From: Occultella glacieicola
GTDB taxonomy: Bacteria; Actinomycetota; Actinomycetes; Actinomycetales; Beutenbergiaceae
Assembly (NCBI RefSeq): GCF_004353825.1
Contig: NZ_SMNA01000001.1
Location: 554,251-618,250 of the forward strand
Direction: 5' to 3'
DNA: 64,000 bases
The notes beneath the pieces were generated by a model. That model was not told the DNA's origin. It made no database searches and saw only the letters and a list, made by a program, of their open reading frames with translations. Below are positions 41,301 through 50,031 of the stretch, in pieces (the stretch's first letter is position 1; each line of letters begins with the position of its first letter). Both the position numbers and the translations under genes were made by a program.

Positions 41301-42044
41301 ATGCCGGATCCGATCTTCGACGAGCCCCGACTCGCCGCCGTCTACGACGCCCTCGACCCCGATCGTAGTGACCTTGACGTCTATGTCGCCCTGGTCGCCG
41401 ATGAGCTCGGCGCCCGCAGCGTGCTCGACGTCGGCTCCGGCACGGGCACGTTCGCGCTGATGCTGGCCGACCGGGGGATCGACGTCGTGGGAGTCGATCC
41501 CGCCCGGGCGAGCGTCGAGGTTGCCCGCGGCAAGCGGGGAGCCGACCGGGTCCGCTGGCTCGACGGGGACGCGACCACGGTGTCGGACCTGCTGCCGGAC
41601 CTGAGCGTGGACGTCGCGACCATGACGGCGAACGTGGCGCAGGTGTTCCTCAGCGACGCCGACTGGGTCGCGACGCTCGCCGGCATCCACCGGGCGCTGC
41701 GGCCCGGCGGGCACCTGGTGTTCGAGGCCCGCCGGCCGGAGGCGCGTGCCTGGGAGGGCTGGACGCCGGAGGCGACGCGTCAGGTCGTCGACTGCGGCCC
41801 GGCCGGCCTGGTCGAGGACTGGGTCGAGGTCGTCTCCTACGCGGGCGGCGTGCTCGAGTTCGCCTCACCGACCCTCTTCCACGCCGACGGCGTCCGCATC
41901 GAGTCGACGTCGAGGCTGCGGTTCCGCGGGCGTGAGGAGGTCGAGGCCTCGCTGGTCGAGGCCGGTTACGTCGTCTGCGACGTGCGTGACGCACCGGACC
42001 GGCCCGGCCGGGAGTGGGTCTACGTCGCGCAGCGCCCCGAGTAG
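41301..42044 (+). CDS. Class I SAM-dependent methyltransferase
   Basis: A 247-aa Rossmann methyltransferase. Motif I is VLDVGSGTGTFALMLADRG with VVGVDPARASVEVA, motif II DGDATTVSDL, and LRPGGHLVFEAR is the post-II strand. No substrate can be named. ATG at 41301, leaderless pattern. Confidence 0.88.
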   Translation: MPDPIFDEPRLAAVYDALDPDRSDLDVYVALVADELGARSVLDVGSGTGTFALMLADRGIDVVGVDPARASVEVARGKRGADRVRWLDGDATTVSDLLPDLSVDVATMTANVAQVFLSDADWVATLAGIHRALRPGGHLVFEARRPEARAWEGWTPEATRQVVDCGPAGLVEDWVEVVSYAGGVLEFASPTLFHADGVRIESTSRLRFRGREEVEASLVEAGYVVCDVRDAPDRPGREWVYVAQRPE

Positions 42045-42065
42045 TGCGGCCTCACGCGCACCGCC

Positions 42066-42455
42066 TCACCGCCGAGCGTCGATGAGGGTGACCGCTGGCT
42101 CGAGATGGGCCGTGAGAAGTGCGGCATCGGCAGTCAGCAGGGGCACGCCCTCACTCACGGCCTGCGCGACGAGCAGGCGGTCGAACGGATCGCGGTGAGG
42201 TAGTCCTCGCACGTCACGAGTCGCCCACGAGTGTGCGGCCGTCACCGGCAGCCACCGTAGCCCGGACCGGTCGAGTCGCTCCGGTAGGTCGTCCGGGACG
42301 CCCAGTTTGCCAAGCTCGGCCTTGATCGCGATCTCCCAGAGGCTCGCTGCCGAGATGAGCACCGCTCCGCTCCCGGCGATCTGCTGGCGGGCACTGCTGC
42401 CCAGCCGGCCGTCGTCGGCGGTCAGCCACAGAACGACGTGGGTGTCGAGGAGCAT
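42066..42455 (-). CDS. PIN domain ribonuclease toxin (VapC-like)
   Basis: A 129-aa PIN nuclease: MLLDTHVVLWL (first acidic residue), AASLWEIAIKAELGKL (Glu), HRDPFDRLLVAQA (Asp) and LLTADAAL (Asp). All four acidic positions are kept, so it should be active on RNA. Its ATG overlaps the antitoxin stop by 1 nt (TGATG), the normal toxin-antitoxin layout. Confidence 0.92.
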   Translation of the reverse strand: MLLDTHVVLWLTADDGRLGSSARQQIAGSGAVLISAASLWEIAIKAELGKLGVPDDLPERLDRSGLRWLPVTAAHSWATRDVRGLPHRDPFDRLLVAQAVSEGVPLLTADAALLTAHLEPAVTLIDARR

Positions 42456-42697
42456 CAGAGCTGCGCCGAGCCCTCGAACGAATCGACGATGTCGTCGAGG
42501 GGGTCGTCGAACGTCTCGGAGTCGTAGTGAAGCAACCCGGCCGCGGTCCCGAACGTGATGTCGGTGCGGCGATGCGGAACGAGGTCGGCCACCGGACGCC
42601 CGGCGCGCGCGATCACTACGGACTCGCCCGCCTCCACGAGTTCCAGCAGCTTCGAGAGGCTGGACTTCGCCTCGTGGACATTGACCTGTCGCGCCAT
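42455..42697 (-). CDS. Phd/YefM-family antitoxin
   Basis: An 80-aa antitoxin: RQVNVHEAKSSLSKLLELV is the Phd/YefM N-terminal DNA-binding fold, and VVIARAGRPVADLVP follows. The acidic C-terminus (FDDPLDDIVDSFEGS) should wrap the toxin. First gene of the pair and likely autorepressor. A TACCCT -10 sits 6 nt before the ATG. Confidence 0.92.
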   Translation of the reverse strand: MARQVNVHEAKSSLSKLLELVEAGESVVIARAGRPVADLVPHRRTDITFGTAAGLLHYDSETFDDPLDDIVDSFEGSAQL

Positions 42698-42703
42698 GCC
42701 TGC

Positions 42704-42709
42704 AGGGTA
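42704..42709 (-). promoter_or_regulatory. -10 element of toxin-antitoxin operon (leaderless)
   Basis: TACCCT on the minus strand lies 6 nt before the antitoxin ATG at 42697. Confidence 0.5.
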
Positions 42710-42774
42710 TCGGACTAAGTCGGGCTAGGTCCATGGGCCCGATCCGTTCCGGTGCCCGCGTGGGACCGGATCAG

Positions 42775-43719
42775 TCAGTCGGTCCGGTCGACCTTGGCGA
42801 ACGTCGCGGTGGTGCGGACCGGTGTGAAGCCGACCGACTCGTACAGGCGGCCGGCGCCGGTCGGGTTGATCGAGTCGACGTCGAGCTCGACCAGGTCGTA
42901 CTCGCCGGTGGCCACGGCCGCCCTCAGGCTCGCGGTCAGCACCTGGCGGGCCAGGCCCTGGCCGCGCGCGGACGGGCGGGTGCCGACGATGCTGATATAG
43001 AGCTCGCGGTCCACCCACTGGCCGGTGATCACGTAGGCGAGCACCTCGCCGTCCGCCACCGCGGCCCGCGACGTCGCCGGCCGGAGCGAGCGTGCCTCCA
43101 TGCCCTTGGCCCACTGCTCCGGTTCCTGTGGCGCGGAGCCCCAGTGGCTGGCGAACGCCTCGTTGTGCGCGAGCCGCAGCGGCTCGGCCAGCTCCTCGGT
43201 GACCGGCACCACCCGTGGGTCGGTGACCTCGGGCAGCGGGTCGCCGGGCAGGGGGCGTTGCATCGCGGTGAAATAGCGGACGATCTCGTAGCCGCGCCCG
43301 GTCAGCAGAGGCCGGACCGGGTCGGACTCCAGGCCGCCGGACGCGCGCAGCTCGAACGGCTCGCCCGGGTGGCGCTCGGCCGCCAGCGCTCGGCCGCGCG
43401 GCTCCATCTCGTCGAACATCCGGGTCGCGATGCCCCTGCCGCGCCAGTCCGGGTGCACCCCGCCGCCGATCATCGCCCGGGCCGTGCCCTCGTAGGTGAG
43501 GGCGAGGGAGACCCGGAGCTGGCTGTAGGCGACCAGGGTGTCGCCGTCCCACACCGCGATCGAGTCGAGCGCGGGGTCGAAGCCCGGCTCGCCGAGTTCC
43601 TCGGCCAGATCCTCCGCCTCGTAGTACTCCTCGGTGCGGTCGACCTTGGCGAGCAGGTTCGTCAGCTCGGCCCAGGCGGGCACGGAGTCGGTGTCCAGGG
43701 TGCTCCAGCGCAGTGACAT
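42775..43719 (-). CDS. Tandem GNAT N-acetyltransferase
   Basis: A 314-aa protein of two GNAT domains. The first (about 40-150) has VHPDWRGRGIATRMFDEM, the second (about 160-314) VGTRPSARGQGLARQVL with ELDVDSINPTGAGRLYESVGF. The layout recalls mycothiol synthase MshD, but the similarity is not strong enough to name it. The ATG at 43719 is used; the frame extends upstream without family-like sequence. Confidence 0.85.
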   Translation of the reverse strand: MSLRWSTLDTDSVPAWAELTNLLAKVDRTEEYYEAEDLAEELGEPGFDPALDSIAVWDGDTLVAYSQLRVSLALTYEGTARAMIGGGVHPDWRGRGIATRMFDEMEPRGRALAAERHPGEPFELRASGGLESDPVRPLLTGRGYEIVRYFTAMQRPLPGDPLPEVTDPRVVPVTEELAEPLRLAHNEAFASHWGSAPQEPEQWAKGMEARSLRPATSRAAVADGEVLAYVITGQWVDRELYISIVGTRPSARGQGLARQVLTASLRAAVATGEYDLVELDVDSINPTGAGRLYESVGFTPVRTTATFAKVDRTD

Positions 43720-43813
43720 CGAGGTGGCCTTCCAGGGTGGATCGAACAGGTGGGCGTCCCAGGGTGGCGTAGCAGGCCCCCGGGCCGTCAAGTGCAAATG
43801 GAGCGCAGCGGGG

Positions 43814-45307
43814 TCAGCGGTCGTCCTCGCACGCGAACCAGCCCATACCCGCTTCGTCATCGTCGCCGACGTCGAAGTCGTCGACCTCGTCCGTCCGCGA
43901 GCCGCCCAGCGTGGCCCGGGTGATCGCCTCGCCGTCGGACATCATCTCCGCGAGGGCGGAGCGCAACTGCTCGTCGCCCATCCGTTCCGGCGTTCCGGCC
44001 TCGGCGGCGAGCAGCACCGCGCGTCGCACGAGTTCCTTGACGAAACTGGCGGTCGCGCCCGCCGCTCCCTCGGCGACCTCCGCGCGGGCCGCCTCGGAGA
44101 AGCCCAGACCATCGGCGTACAGGTCCAGCAGCGCCCGCCGCGCCGCGCCGTCGGGCAGCGGGATCTCGACGGCGAGGTCCACCCGGCCTGGCCGCTGCGC
44201 GAGCGCGGGCTCGAGCACGTCCACCCGGTTGGTGGTGAGCAGGAACGTGACGTCGGAGTCGGCGGAGAGACCGTCCAGGGCGTCGAGCACCTCGAACAGC
44301 AACGGCGAGGACGTGTGCGGGTTGCGGGCTCCCGCCACGAGGTCGCAGTCCTCCAGGACCACGATCGCCGGGGCCAGGGTGCGGGCGGTCTCCGCGGCCA
44401 GGGTCACCAGCGCAAGGGTCTGCCCGGAGAGCAGGATCACGGTGGCGTCGCTCGCGGCACCCACCAGGTACCGCACGGTCAGGGTCTTCCCGGTGCCCGG
44501 CGGCCCGTACAGCAGCACCCCGCGCTTGAGGTGCTGGCCGGCGCGGGCGAGCGCCTCGGCGTGGGCGCCGATGCCGAGCACGTGCCGTTCGATCCGGTGC
44601 AAGGTCCCCTCGGGCAGCACGATGTCACCGGCCCCGACGGCGGGGCGGGCATGGAACGTGACCCCGCCCGCGCTGGGCCCGTACTCGGAACTGGTGAACG
44701 TGACGACCTGCCGGCGCAGCACGCTGTGGGCGTTCATCGCGGCGCGAACCTCGGTCAGGAAGGCGGTCGCGACCTCCCGGTCCGGCGTCAGCACCTCGAG
44801 CTTGGCCGCGGCCCCGAACTGCGGATTGCTGCCCCGCTGCAGCACGGCGACCGGATGGGTGTCGAAGGTGAACAGGTGCAGGCCGAAGGCGACCACGGAG
44901 CGCTCGGCGTCCGGGCCCACCGGGACCGGGCGGAACTCGACCGGCCCGATCGGGAACATGCCGTGCTGGCCGGAGTACTGCACGATCTCGCTGAGCGAGT
45001 TGTGCCAGCGCTGGTCGCCGCCCCCGATGCCGAGCTGGGTGCCGCCGCCGTGCGCTGCGATCACGTGCTCCAGGGCGACGTCCGCGTCCGCCGTCCGGAG
45101 CGGGCTGATCTCCTCGGTGAGCGTGGCCGGGGTGCGTGGGTCGATGCCCAGGTGGGCGGTGAGCACGGGCAACAGCGGCTCTCCGCCGGCGTCGTCGCGG
45201 GCGTGCAACTCCTCGGCCAGGTGCGCGAGGGCGCGGAAGTCGGTGAGGAACGCGGTCACTGCTGCGGGCAGCGTGTCGGGTACGCCGTTGGCCGGCGGAG
45301 TGGTCAT
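43814..45307 (-). CDS. AAA family ATPase with N-terminal DUF5925-like domain
   Basis: A 497-aa protein. Residues 1-225 are a domain found in actinobacterial AAA proteins of unknown role. The AAA module follows: Walker A YGPPGTGKT (about 269-277), Walker B IVVLEDCDLV, sensor-1 FLLTTNRVD and the arginine-finger region LAQRPGRVDLAVEIPLPD. The Walker B carries ED rather than DE. An acidic tail (DEVDDFDVGDDDEAG) ends the protein. It probably remodels or unfolds a protein. First gene of its unit. Confidence 0.85.
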   Translation of the reverse strand: MTTPPANGVPDTLPAAVTAFLTDFRALAHLAEELHARDDAGGEPLLPVLTAHLGIDPRTPATLTEEISPLRTADADVALEHVIAAHGGGTQLGIGGGDQRWHNSLSEIVQYSGQHGMFPIGPVEFRPVPVGPDAERSVVAFGLHLFTFDTHPVAVLQRGSNPQFGAAAKLEVLTPDREVATAFLTEVRAAMNAHSVLRRQVVTFTSSEYGPSAGGVTFHARPAVGAGDIVLPEGTLHRIERHVLGIGAHAEALARAGQHLKRGVLLYGPPGTGKTLTVRYLVGAASDATVILLSGQTLALVTLAAETARTLAPAIVVLEDCDLVAGARNPHTSSPLLFEVLDALDGLSADSDVTFLLTTNRVDVLEPALAQRPGRVDLAVEIPLPDGAARRALLDLYADGLGFSEAARAEVAEGAAGATASFVKELVRRAVLLAAEAGTPERMGDEQLRSALAEMMSDGEAITRATLGGSRTDEVDDFDVGDDDEAGMGWFACEDDR

Positions 45308-45356
45308 GGCGCCATCCTGTCAGGCGCGCCGGCCCAGCCGCGCCGCATTCAGCCTG

Positions 45357-45920
45357 CTACCCGCACTCGTCGCAGATCCCGGACGCGGGCAGTTGCACGA
45401 AGCACGTCGGGCAGATCTTCGGGGCCGCCTCGGGGGTCGGCTGCGCGCGTTCACGGGGTGCCCGAGGCGTGCGCGGCCGGCTCGGGCGAACGCTGCGGGC
45501 GCGGGCGGCCTCCTGCGCCTGCACCTCCTTGGCCCGCGCCTCGGCGTCCGCGGCGGCGATCACCTCGGCGGGGATGTCATCGGCGTAGCGGCGGTAGCAG
45601 GTGAGCCGGGCGTGGGCGACGGCCTCCTCGGTCTGCGCCTCGCCATCGGTGCGGTTGACCACGAGGGACGTCAACGGCGGCAACCCGTCGGCACGCACGC
45701 GGGCGACCACGGTCGCCAGGACGCCACCGATCCAGGAGCGGAACGGCGAGCGGGTGCGCAGTCCGGTGCGCACCTGGACCTGCTCGGCGAGATCGGCGTA
45801 GGTGATCAGGCCGGGGTAGTGTCCGGCCACCTCGACGAGGACCTCACGGGCCGCATCCGCCCACGCGCTCGACGCCTCGTTCGTCCCGACCCAGCGCTGC
45901 TGCGACACATCATCCGTCAT
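45357..45920 (-). CDS. Hypothetical protein with C-terminal zinc ribbon
   Basis: A 187-aa protein of unknown function. The N-terminal half (GLITYADLAEQVQVRTGLR; SWIGGVLATVVARV) looks like a small helical DNA- or RNA-binding fold. A long Arg/Ala/Pro linker (about 125-165) leads to a C-terminal zinc ribbon CPTCFVQLPASGICDECG with four cysteines. It is upstream of the AAA ATPase gene in the same direction, 49 nt away. Confidence 0.7.
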   Translation of the reverse strand: MTDDVSQQRWVGTNEASSAWADAAREVLVEVAGHYPGLITYADLAEQVQVRTGLRTRSPFRSWIGGVLATVVARVRADGLPPLTSLVVNRTDGEAQTEEAVAHARLTCYRRYADDIPAEVIAAADAEARAKEVQAQEAARARSVRPSRPRTPRAPRERAQPTPEAAPKICPTCFVQLPASGICDECG

Positions 45921-45973
45921 GGCTCTAGCCTCGCACCCGCCGGCTGCGGACCCAAGCCGGCGCAACCACGCGG

Positions 45974-46477
45974 CTAGACGAGCGGGCCGAGGTAGTGCTG
46001 CCGGCCGCCGTCGGGCAGGTCGAGAGCGTCCAGCACCGAGATCAGCTGCTTCTCCTCGAACCGGAAATGGGTCTCCATGACCGCCTCGATACCGTCGAGG
46101 TGGCGCAGTGTCTCCTCCCGCAGCGCACCGGCCTCGAGGGTGCGGCCGAGCTCGCCGATCAGGTGGTCGAGCATCGAGTGGTCCCGGGTCAACCCCTGCA
46201 GCACGGGGGCCAGATCCGGATGGGCCGCCTCGATCTGGGGGAACAGGGCCGCGTCCTCGCTGCGGTGGTGACCGGACAGGGCGGCGCAGAAGCCCCAGCA
46301 GTACAGCAGCAGGTCCCGTGAAGCGGCCCCTGCGGTCCCCGCAGGTCCGGCGGCCCCCGTGCTCCCCATGGCATCGGAGTCCTCGACCGTCTCCCGGGCC
46401 AGTGCCAGCGCCTCCCGCAGCCGGGCGTGCACGGCGCGCAGCTCGGTGCCCCAGGAGCGCAGGCGGTCCGTGCTCAT
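45974..46477 (-). CDS. Hemerythrin domain-containing protein
   Basis: A 167-aa four-helix protein with the iron ligands of the hemerythrin fold: SGHHRSEDAALFPQIE, LTRDHSMLDHLI and METHFRFEEKQL. It likely binds O2, NO or acts in redox/iron sensing. An Ala/Gly insert (GAAGPAGTAGAA) lies near residue 42-53. The ATG at 46477 overlaps the stop of the upstream membrane-protein gene by 4 nt. Confidence 0.88.
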   Translation of the reverse strand: MSTDRLRSWGTELRAVHARLREALALARETVEDSDAMGSTGAAGPAGTAGAASRDLLLYCWGFCAALSGHHRSEDAALFPQIEAAHPDLAPVLQGLTRDHSMLDHLIGELGRTLEAGALREETLRHLDGIEAVMETHFRFEEKQLISVLDALDLPDGGRQHYLGPLV

Positions 46478-47364
46478 GACCGGGCCCCACCCAGGCGGTC
46501 GGTGCTGATCCGGCCGGCGTACTCGCGCCACACCCACTCCGGGATGCCGTCGTCGATCGCGGCCAGGACGCGCAGGTGGTCCTCGAGGATCGACGGGGTC
46601 AGGTTCGTGGGGGCGTGCGAGATCAGATAGTCCCCACGCAGGTGGATCTCGGTGACGGAGGCGTCGGCGTGGTTGAGCAGCTCCATCAGCCGGGGGTGGG
46701 TGAACGCGGAGGCGTACCGCGGTTCCTCGGCGTCCACCCGCCAGTGGTGGTTGAACGCGGCTGACTCGAAGCGCACCTGTTGGCCGGTGAACACGTCGTC
46801 GGTGGCCCGGTCCACGAAACTCACCGTCGGCAGCACGTTCCGCAGCCGCCGGGCGATGATCTGGTCCACCTCAAGCAGGTACCCGCTGCCCCGCTCGAAG
46901 TGGTAGGCGAGCGCCTCCCGGCCGCGGTAGGTGCCGGTGAGTAGTTCGGAGTACTTGGCGCGCTTGTCCTCGTTGTGACCGTTGACCGGCTGGCAGGCCC
47001 GCAGCGCAGAGGTGTGCGCGGGCGGGATCTGCTTGCCCTTGGCGAACCACGCCCAGCCCACCCGGCCGGCCCACTCCCGCAGCCGGCGGCGCCGCGGGAT
47101 CCGCACGACGGCCTGCCCGATCAGCACCACCGACGCCCAGATCGCGCCGATGACCGCGGTGACGACCATCAGCACGAAGGCCACCGCGATGATCGCGTCG
47201 ACCGCCGCGAGGCCACCGGAATACGTCGTCTCGAGCGCGCCGCAGGTCACCGCGGTGGACAGCACGCCGACGGTGGTGAGGATCGTGCCGAGGGTCCGGG
47301 ACACGCGTTTGCGGGTACGCGTGCCCGCCGGGGTACGCCTGGGGGTGGGGGCCGGGTTGCTCAT
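46474..47364 (-). CDS. Hypothetical membrane protein
   Basis: A 296-aa protein with two or three helices near the N-terminus (about 25-45 and 52-88) and a long soluble C-terminal part (HFERGSGYLLEVDQIIARRL; RFESAAFNHHWRVDAEEPRYASAFTHPRLMELL) that resembles DUF3137-like domains of unknown function. A TAGGCT hexamer lies 9 nt before the ATG. It is coupled by a 4-nt overlap to the hemerythrin gene, which suggests a joint role. Confidence 0.75.
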   Translation of the reverse strand: MSNPAPTPRRTPAGTRTRKRVSRTLGTILTTVGVLSTAVTCGALETTYSGGLAAVDAIIAVAFVLMVVTAVIGAIWASVVLIGQAVVRIPRRRRLREWAGRVGWAWFAKGKQIPPAHTSALRACQPVNGHNEDKRAKYSELLTGTYRGREALAYHFERGSGYLLEVDQIIARRLRNVLPTVSFVDRATDDVFTGQQVRFESAAFNHHWRVDAEEPRYASAFTHPRLMELLNHADASVTEIHLRGDYLISHAPTNLTPSILEDHLRVLAAIDDGIPEWVWREYAGRISTDRLGGARS

Positions 47365-47438
47365 CTGGTCCCCAGCCTAGGAGATGCCCGACGGCGGTCG
47401 CGGCCCCGGAATGGGCCGTTCTGCCCGTGTCGGGCGGC

Positions 47439-48011
47439 TCAGGGCCGGGGGTCGGTGGCGAGGCGGGACATGAAGTGCTCGTCGATGCGTTCGCCGTCGA
47501 ACACCGCGGCATCGCGCTTGGTGCCCTCGTACACGAACCCGGCCTTGGAGTAGGCGCGGCGGCCGGCCGGATTGAAGGAGAACACGTCCAGGCCGATCCG
47601 GTGCAGCCCGATCACGTCGAGGCCGTGGTCGGTCATCAGCCGGGTCGCCTCGGTGCCAAGCCCGCGGCCGCGGCCGGCCGGGCCGATCAGGATCCGGAAG
47701 TTCGCGGAGGACGTCGCGGCGTCGTAGTCGTTCAGGACCGCCTCGCCGACGACGGCGCCGTTCGCGTTGTCCACGATGGCCAGGTCGAGGCGGTCGGTCG
47801 CCGTGGCGTTGCGCAGGTAGAACTCACGCACGTCCTCGACGCCCGTGTGGTCGGCCTCGAGTTCCGCGGTGCTCGTGTAGCTCATGGTCATCCGGCCGAC
47901 GTCCGGGTCGTTGAGGACCTCGGCGATCGCCGGCAGGTCGGCCTCGGTGAACGGACGGAGGGTGACCAGCTCGCCGGTCAGCACCGGCTTCGCGGCGAAG
48001 TCGTGGCTCAT
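47439..48011 (-). CDS. GNAT N-acetyltransferase (RimJ/RimL-like)
   Basis: A 190-aa acetyltransferase: LVTLRPFTEADLPAIAEVL, the acetyl-CoA loop GPAGRGRGLGTEATRLM and GLHRIGLDVFSFNPAGRRAYSKAGF. The target is unknown, possibly a protein N-terminus, an amino sugar or an amine from the pathway of this operon. It is the last gene of the long operon and overlaps the CitE-like gene by 4 nt. Confidence 0.88.
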   Translation of the reverse strand: MSHDFAAKPVLTGELVTLRPFTEADLPAIAEVLNDPDVGRMTMSYTSTAELEADHTGVEDVREFYLRNATATDRLDLAIVDNANGAVVGEAVLNDYDAATSSANFRILIGPAGRGRGLGTEATRLMTDHGLDVIGLHRIGLDVFSFNPAGRRAYSKAGFVYEGTKRDAAVFDGERIDEHFMSRLATDPRP

Positions 48012-48850
48012 CCGTCGACCCTAAGGGAGGCGGCGAGGTCGAGCACCCGCCTCGCGGAACGCACCATGGCCACGTCGAGGAAGGTGCCGTCGGCCAGCAC
48101 CACGGTGCCGGCACCGTCGGCCTGCGCGGCGCCGACCCGTTCGACGATCTCGCGGGCCCGGGAGATCTGCGCGTCGGTCGGCGCGAACGCCTCCCTGATC
48201 ACGGGCAGCTGCACCGGGTGGATCGCGGTCCGGCCCACGAAGCCGAGAGCGCGGCCGGCCGCACAGCTGCGGGCCAGCCCGTCGAGATCCCGGACGTCGG
48301 CGTACACGCTCTGCTGGGGCGCCGGGAGATTGGCGGCCGCGGCGGCCACCACGAGGCGGGAACGGGCCCAGGCGAGTCCCTGCTCACCGGCCGCAGCCGC
48401 CGGGCCGGCGGCGAGGCCGAGTTCGGAGCGCAGGTCGGCCTCCCCGAGCGCCACCGACGCCACCGACGCCGAGGCGATCTCGAAGGCCCGTTCCAGCCCG
48501 AGCGCCGTCTCGATGAGGGCGTGCACCTCCCGCCCGGGCAGCCGCTCGCGGACGGCGTCGACGTCCTGCGGCCCGGTCACCTTCGGGAGCCGCAGCCCGA
48601 TCTCGAGGGACAGGTCCGCCACCGCCTCGAGGTCGGCCTCGTGCCACCGGGATCCGGGTGCGTTCACGCGGACCTGGACCGGCACCGGGAGCGTCCCGCC
48701 GAGCGTGTCCGCCAACGCCGCCCGGGCCTGGGCCTTGTGCGGCGCCGCGACCGCGTCCTCCAGGTCGACGATCACGCAGTCGGCACCGGAGGTGAGGGCC
48801 TTTGCCACCCGGTCCGGACGGTCCCCGGGCACGTACAACGACGTCAGCAT
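48008..48850 (-). CDS. HpcH/HpaI aldolase / CitE-like CoA-ester lyase
   Basis: A 280-aa TIM-barrel lyase. Motifs: SLYVPGDRPDRVAKAL, VDLEDAVAAPHKAQAR, LIETALGLERAFEIA (metal Glu) and VALGEADLRSELG (metal Asp), as in citrate/malyl-CoA lyases. It should cleave a beta-hydroxyacyl-CoA, and it follows a CoA-transferase gene that could supply that thioester. The ATG at 48850 overlaps the CoA-transferase end. Confidence 0.88.
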   Translation of the reverse strand: MLTSLYVPGDRPDRVAKALTSGADCVIVDLEDAVAAPHKAQARAALADTLGGTLPVPVQVRVNAPGSRWHEADLEAVADLSLEIGLRLPKVTGPQDVDAVRERLPGREVHALIETALGLERAFEIASASVASVALGEADLRSELGLAAGPAAAAGEQGLAWARSRLVVAAAAANLPAPQQSVYADVRDLDGLARSCAAGRALGFVGRTAIHPVQLPVIREAFAPTDAQISRAREIVERVGAAQADGAGTVVLADGTFLDVAMVRSARRVLDLAASLRVDG

Positions 48851-50031
48851 GCACCAGCCTCCCGCATCTCGGCGACCTCCCGCTCGGAGAAGCCCAGTTC
48901 GGTGAGCACCGCCGCGGTGTCGGCGCCGGGTGCCCGCCCGGTCCACTCGATCCGGGTCTCGCCCTCCGACATCCGGAACAGCGGCCCCTGCATCGACATC
49001 TCGCCTAGCACCGGGTCGGTGATCCGGTGCACGGTCCCGAGCGCCTGGAACTGTGGATCGGCCGCGATGTCCGCGGCGTCGTAGATCGGGGCGACGGCGG
49101 CGTGCACCCGCTCGAACTCCTCGATCACCTCGGTCCGGGTCCGTTGCCCGATCCAGGCTCCGACCGCCTCGTCCAGCTCGTCGGCGTGCGCCGCCCGGCC
49201 GGCCCCGGTCGCGAACCAGTCCGCCTCCGCCAGGTCGCCGCGACCGACGAGGTGCACCACCCGCTCGGCGATCGACTGGGCCGAGGTGGACACCGCGACC
49301 CACTTCGCGTCCGCCGTCAGGTAGGCGTTGCGGGGTGCGTTGTTCGCCGACCGGTTGCCGGTCCGGGGCTGCACGGTGCCGAGCTGGTCCCAGCGGGTGA
49401 TCTGCGGGCCGAGCATCGCCAGGATCGGTTCGATGATCGCGATGTCGAGTTCGCGCCCGCGGCCCGTGCGGGCCCGGCCGTGCAGCGCCACCATCACCGC
49501 ATACGCGGTCGTCAGCGACGCGATCCCGTCCGCGAGACCGAACGGCGGCAGGGTCGGCGGCCCGTCCGGCTCCCCGGTCATCGCGGCGAACCCGCTCATC
49601 GCCTCCGCCAGCGTCCCGAACCCGGGCCGGGACCGGTACGGACCCGTCTGCCCGAACCCGGTCACCCGCGCCAGCACCAGCCGCTCGTTGAGCGCGCTGA
49701 GCCGGTCGTACCCGAGCCCCCACCGCTCGAGCGTGCCCGGCCGGAAGTTCTCGATGACCACGTCCGCGCGCGCCGCGAGCCGGCGGAACGCGTCCTGCCC
49801 GCCGTCGGTGTGCAGGTCGAGCGTGACCGTCTGCTTGTTCCGGCCGAGGGTCTTCCACCACAGGTTCTCGCCGTCCTTCGCGGGCCCGTGCCCACGGGAG
49901 GGGTCCGGCCGGCGCGGGTGCTCCACCTTGACCACCCGCGCGCCCAGGTCGCCCAGGTGCATCGCCGCCATCGGCCCGGCGAAGAGGGTGGACGCGTCCA
50001 CCACGAACAGATCCTCCAGCGGCGTGCTCAC
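48844..50031 (-). CDS. CaiB/BaiF family CoA-transferase
   Basis: A 395-aa family III CoA-transferase: VVDASTLFAGPMAAMHLGDLGARVVKVE, NKQTVTLDL, IENFRPGTLERWGLGYD, TGFGQTGPYRSRPGFG and PPFGLADGIASLTTAYA (catalytic Asp region). It transfers CoA between carboxylic acids. The GTG at 50031 overlaps the upstream stop (GTGA) and has GGGAGG 7 nt upstream. Paired with the CitE-like lyase. Confidence 0.92.
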   Translation of the reverse strand: MSTPLEDLFVVDASTLFAGPMAAMHLGDLGARVVKVEHPRRPDPSRGHGPAKDGENLWWKTLGRNKQTVTLDLHTDGGQDAFRRLAARADVVIENFRPGTLERWGLGYDRLSALNERLVLARVTGFGQTGPYRSRPGFGTLAEAMSGFAAMTGEPDGPPTLPPFGLADGIASLTTAYAVMVALHGRARTGRGRELDIAIIEPILAMLGPQITRWDQLGTVQPRTGNRSANNAPRNAYLTADAKWVAVSTSAQSIAERVVHLVGRGDLAEADWFATGAGRAAHADELDEAVGAWIGQRTRTEVIEEFERVHAAVAPIYDAADIAADPQFQALGTVHRITDPVLGEMSMQGPLFRMSEGETRIEWTGRAPGADTAAVLTELGFSEREVAEMREAGAC

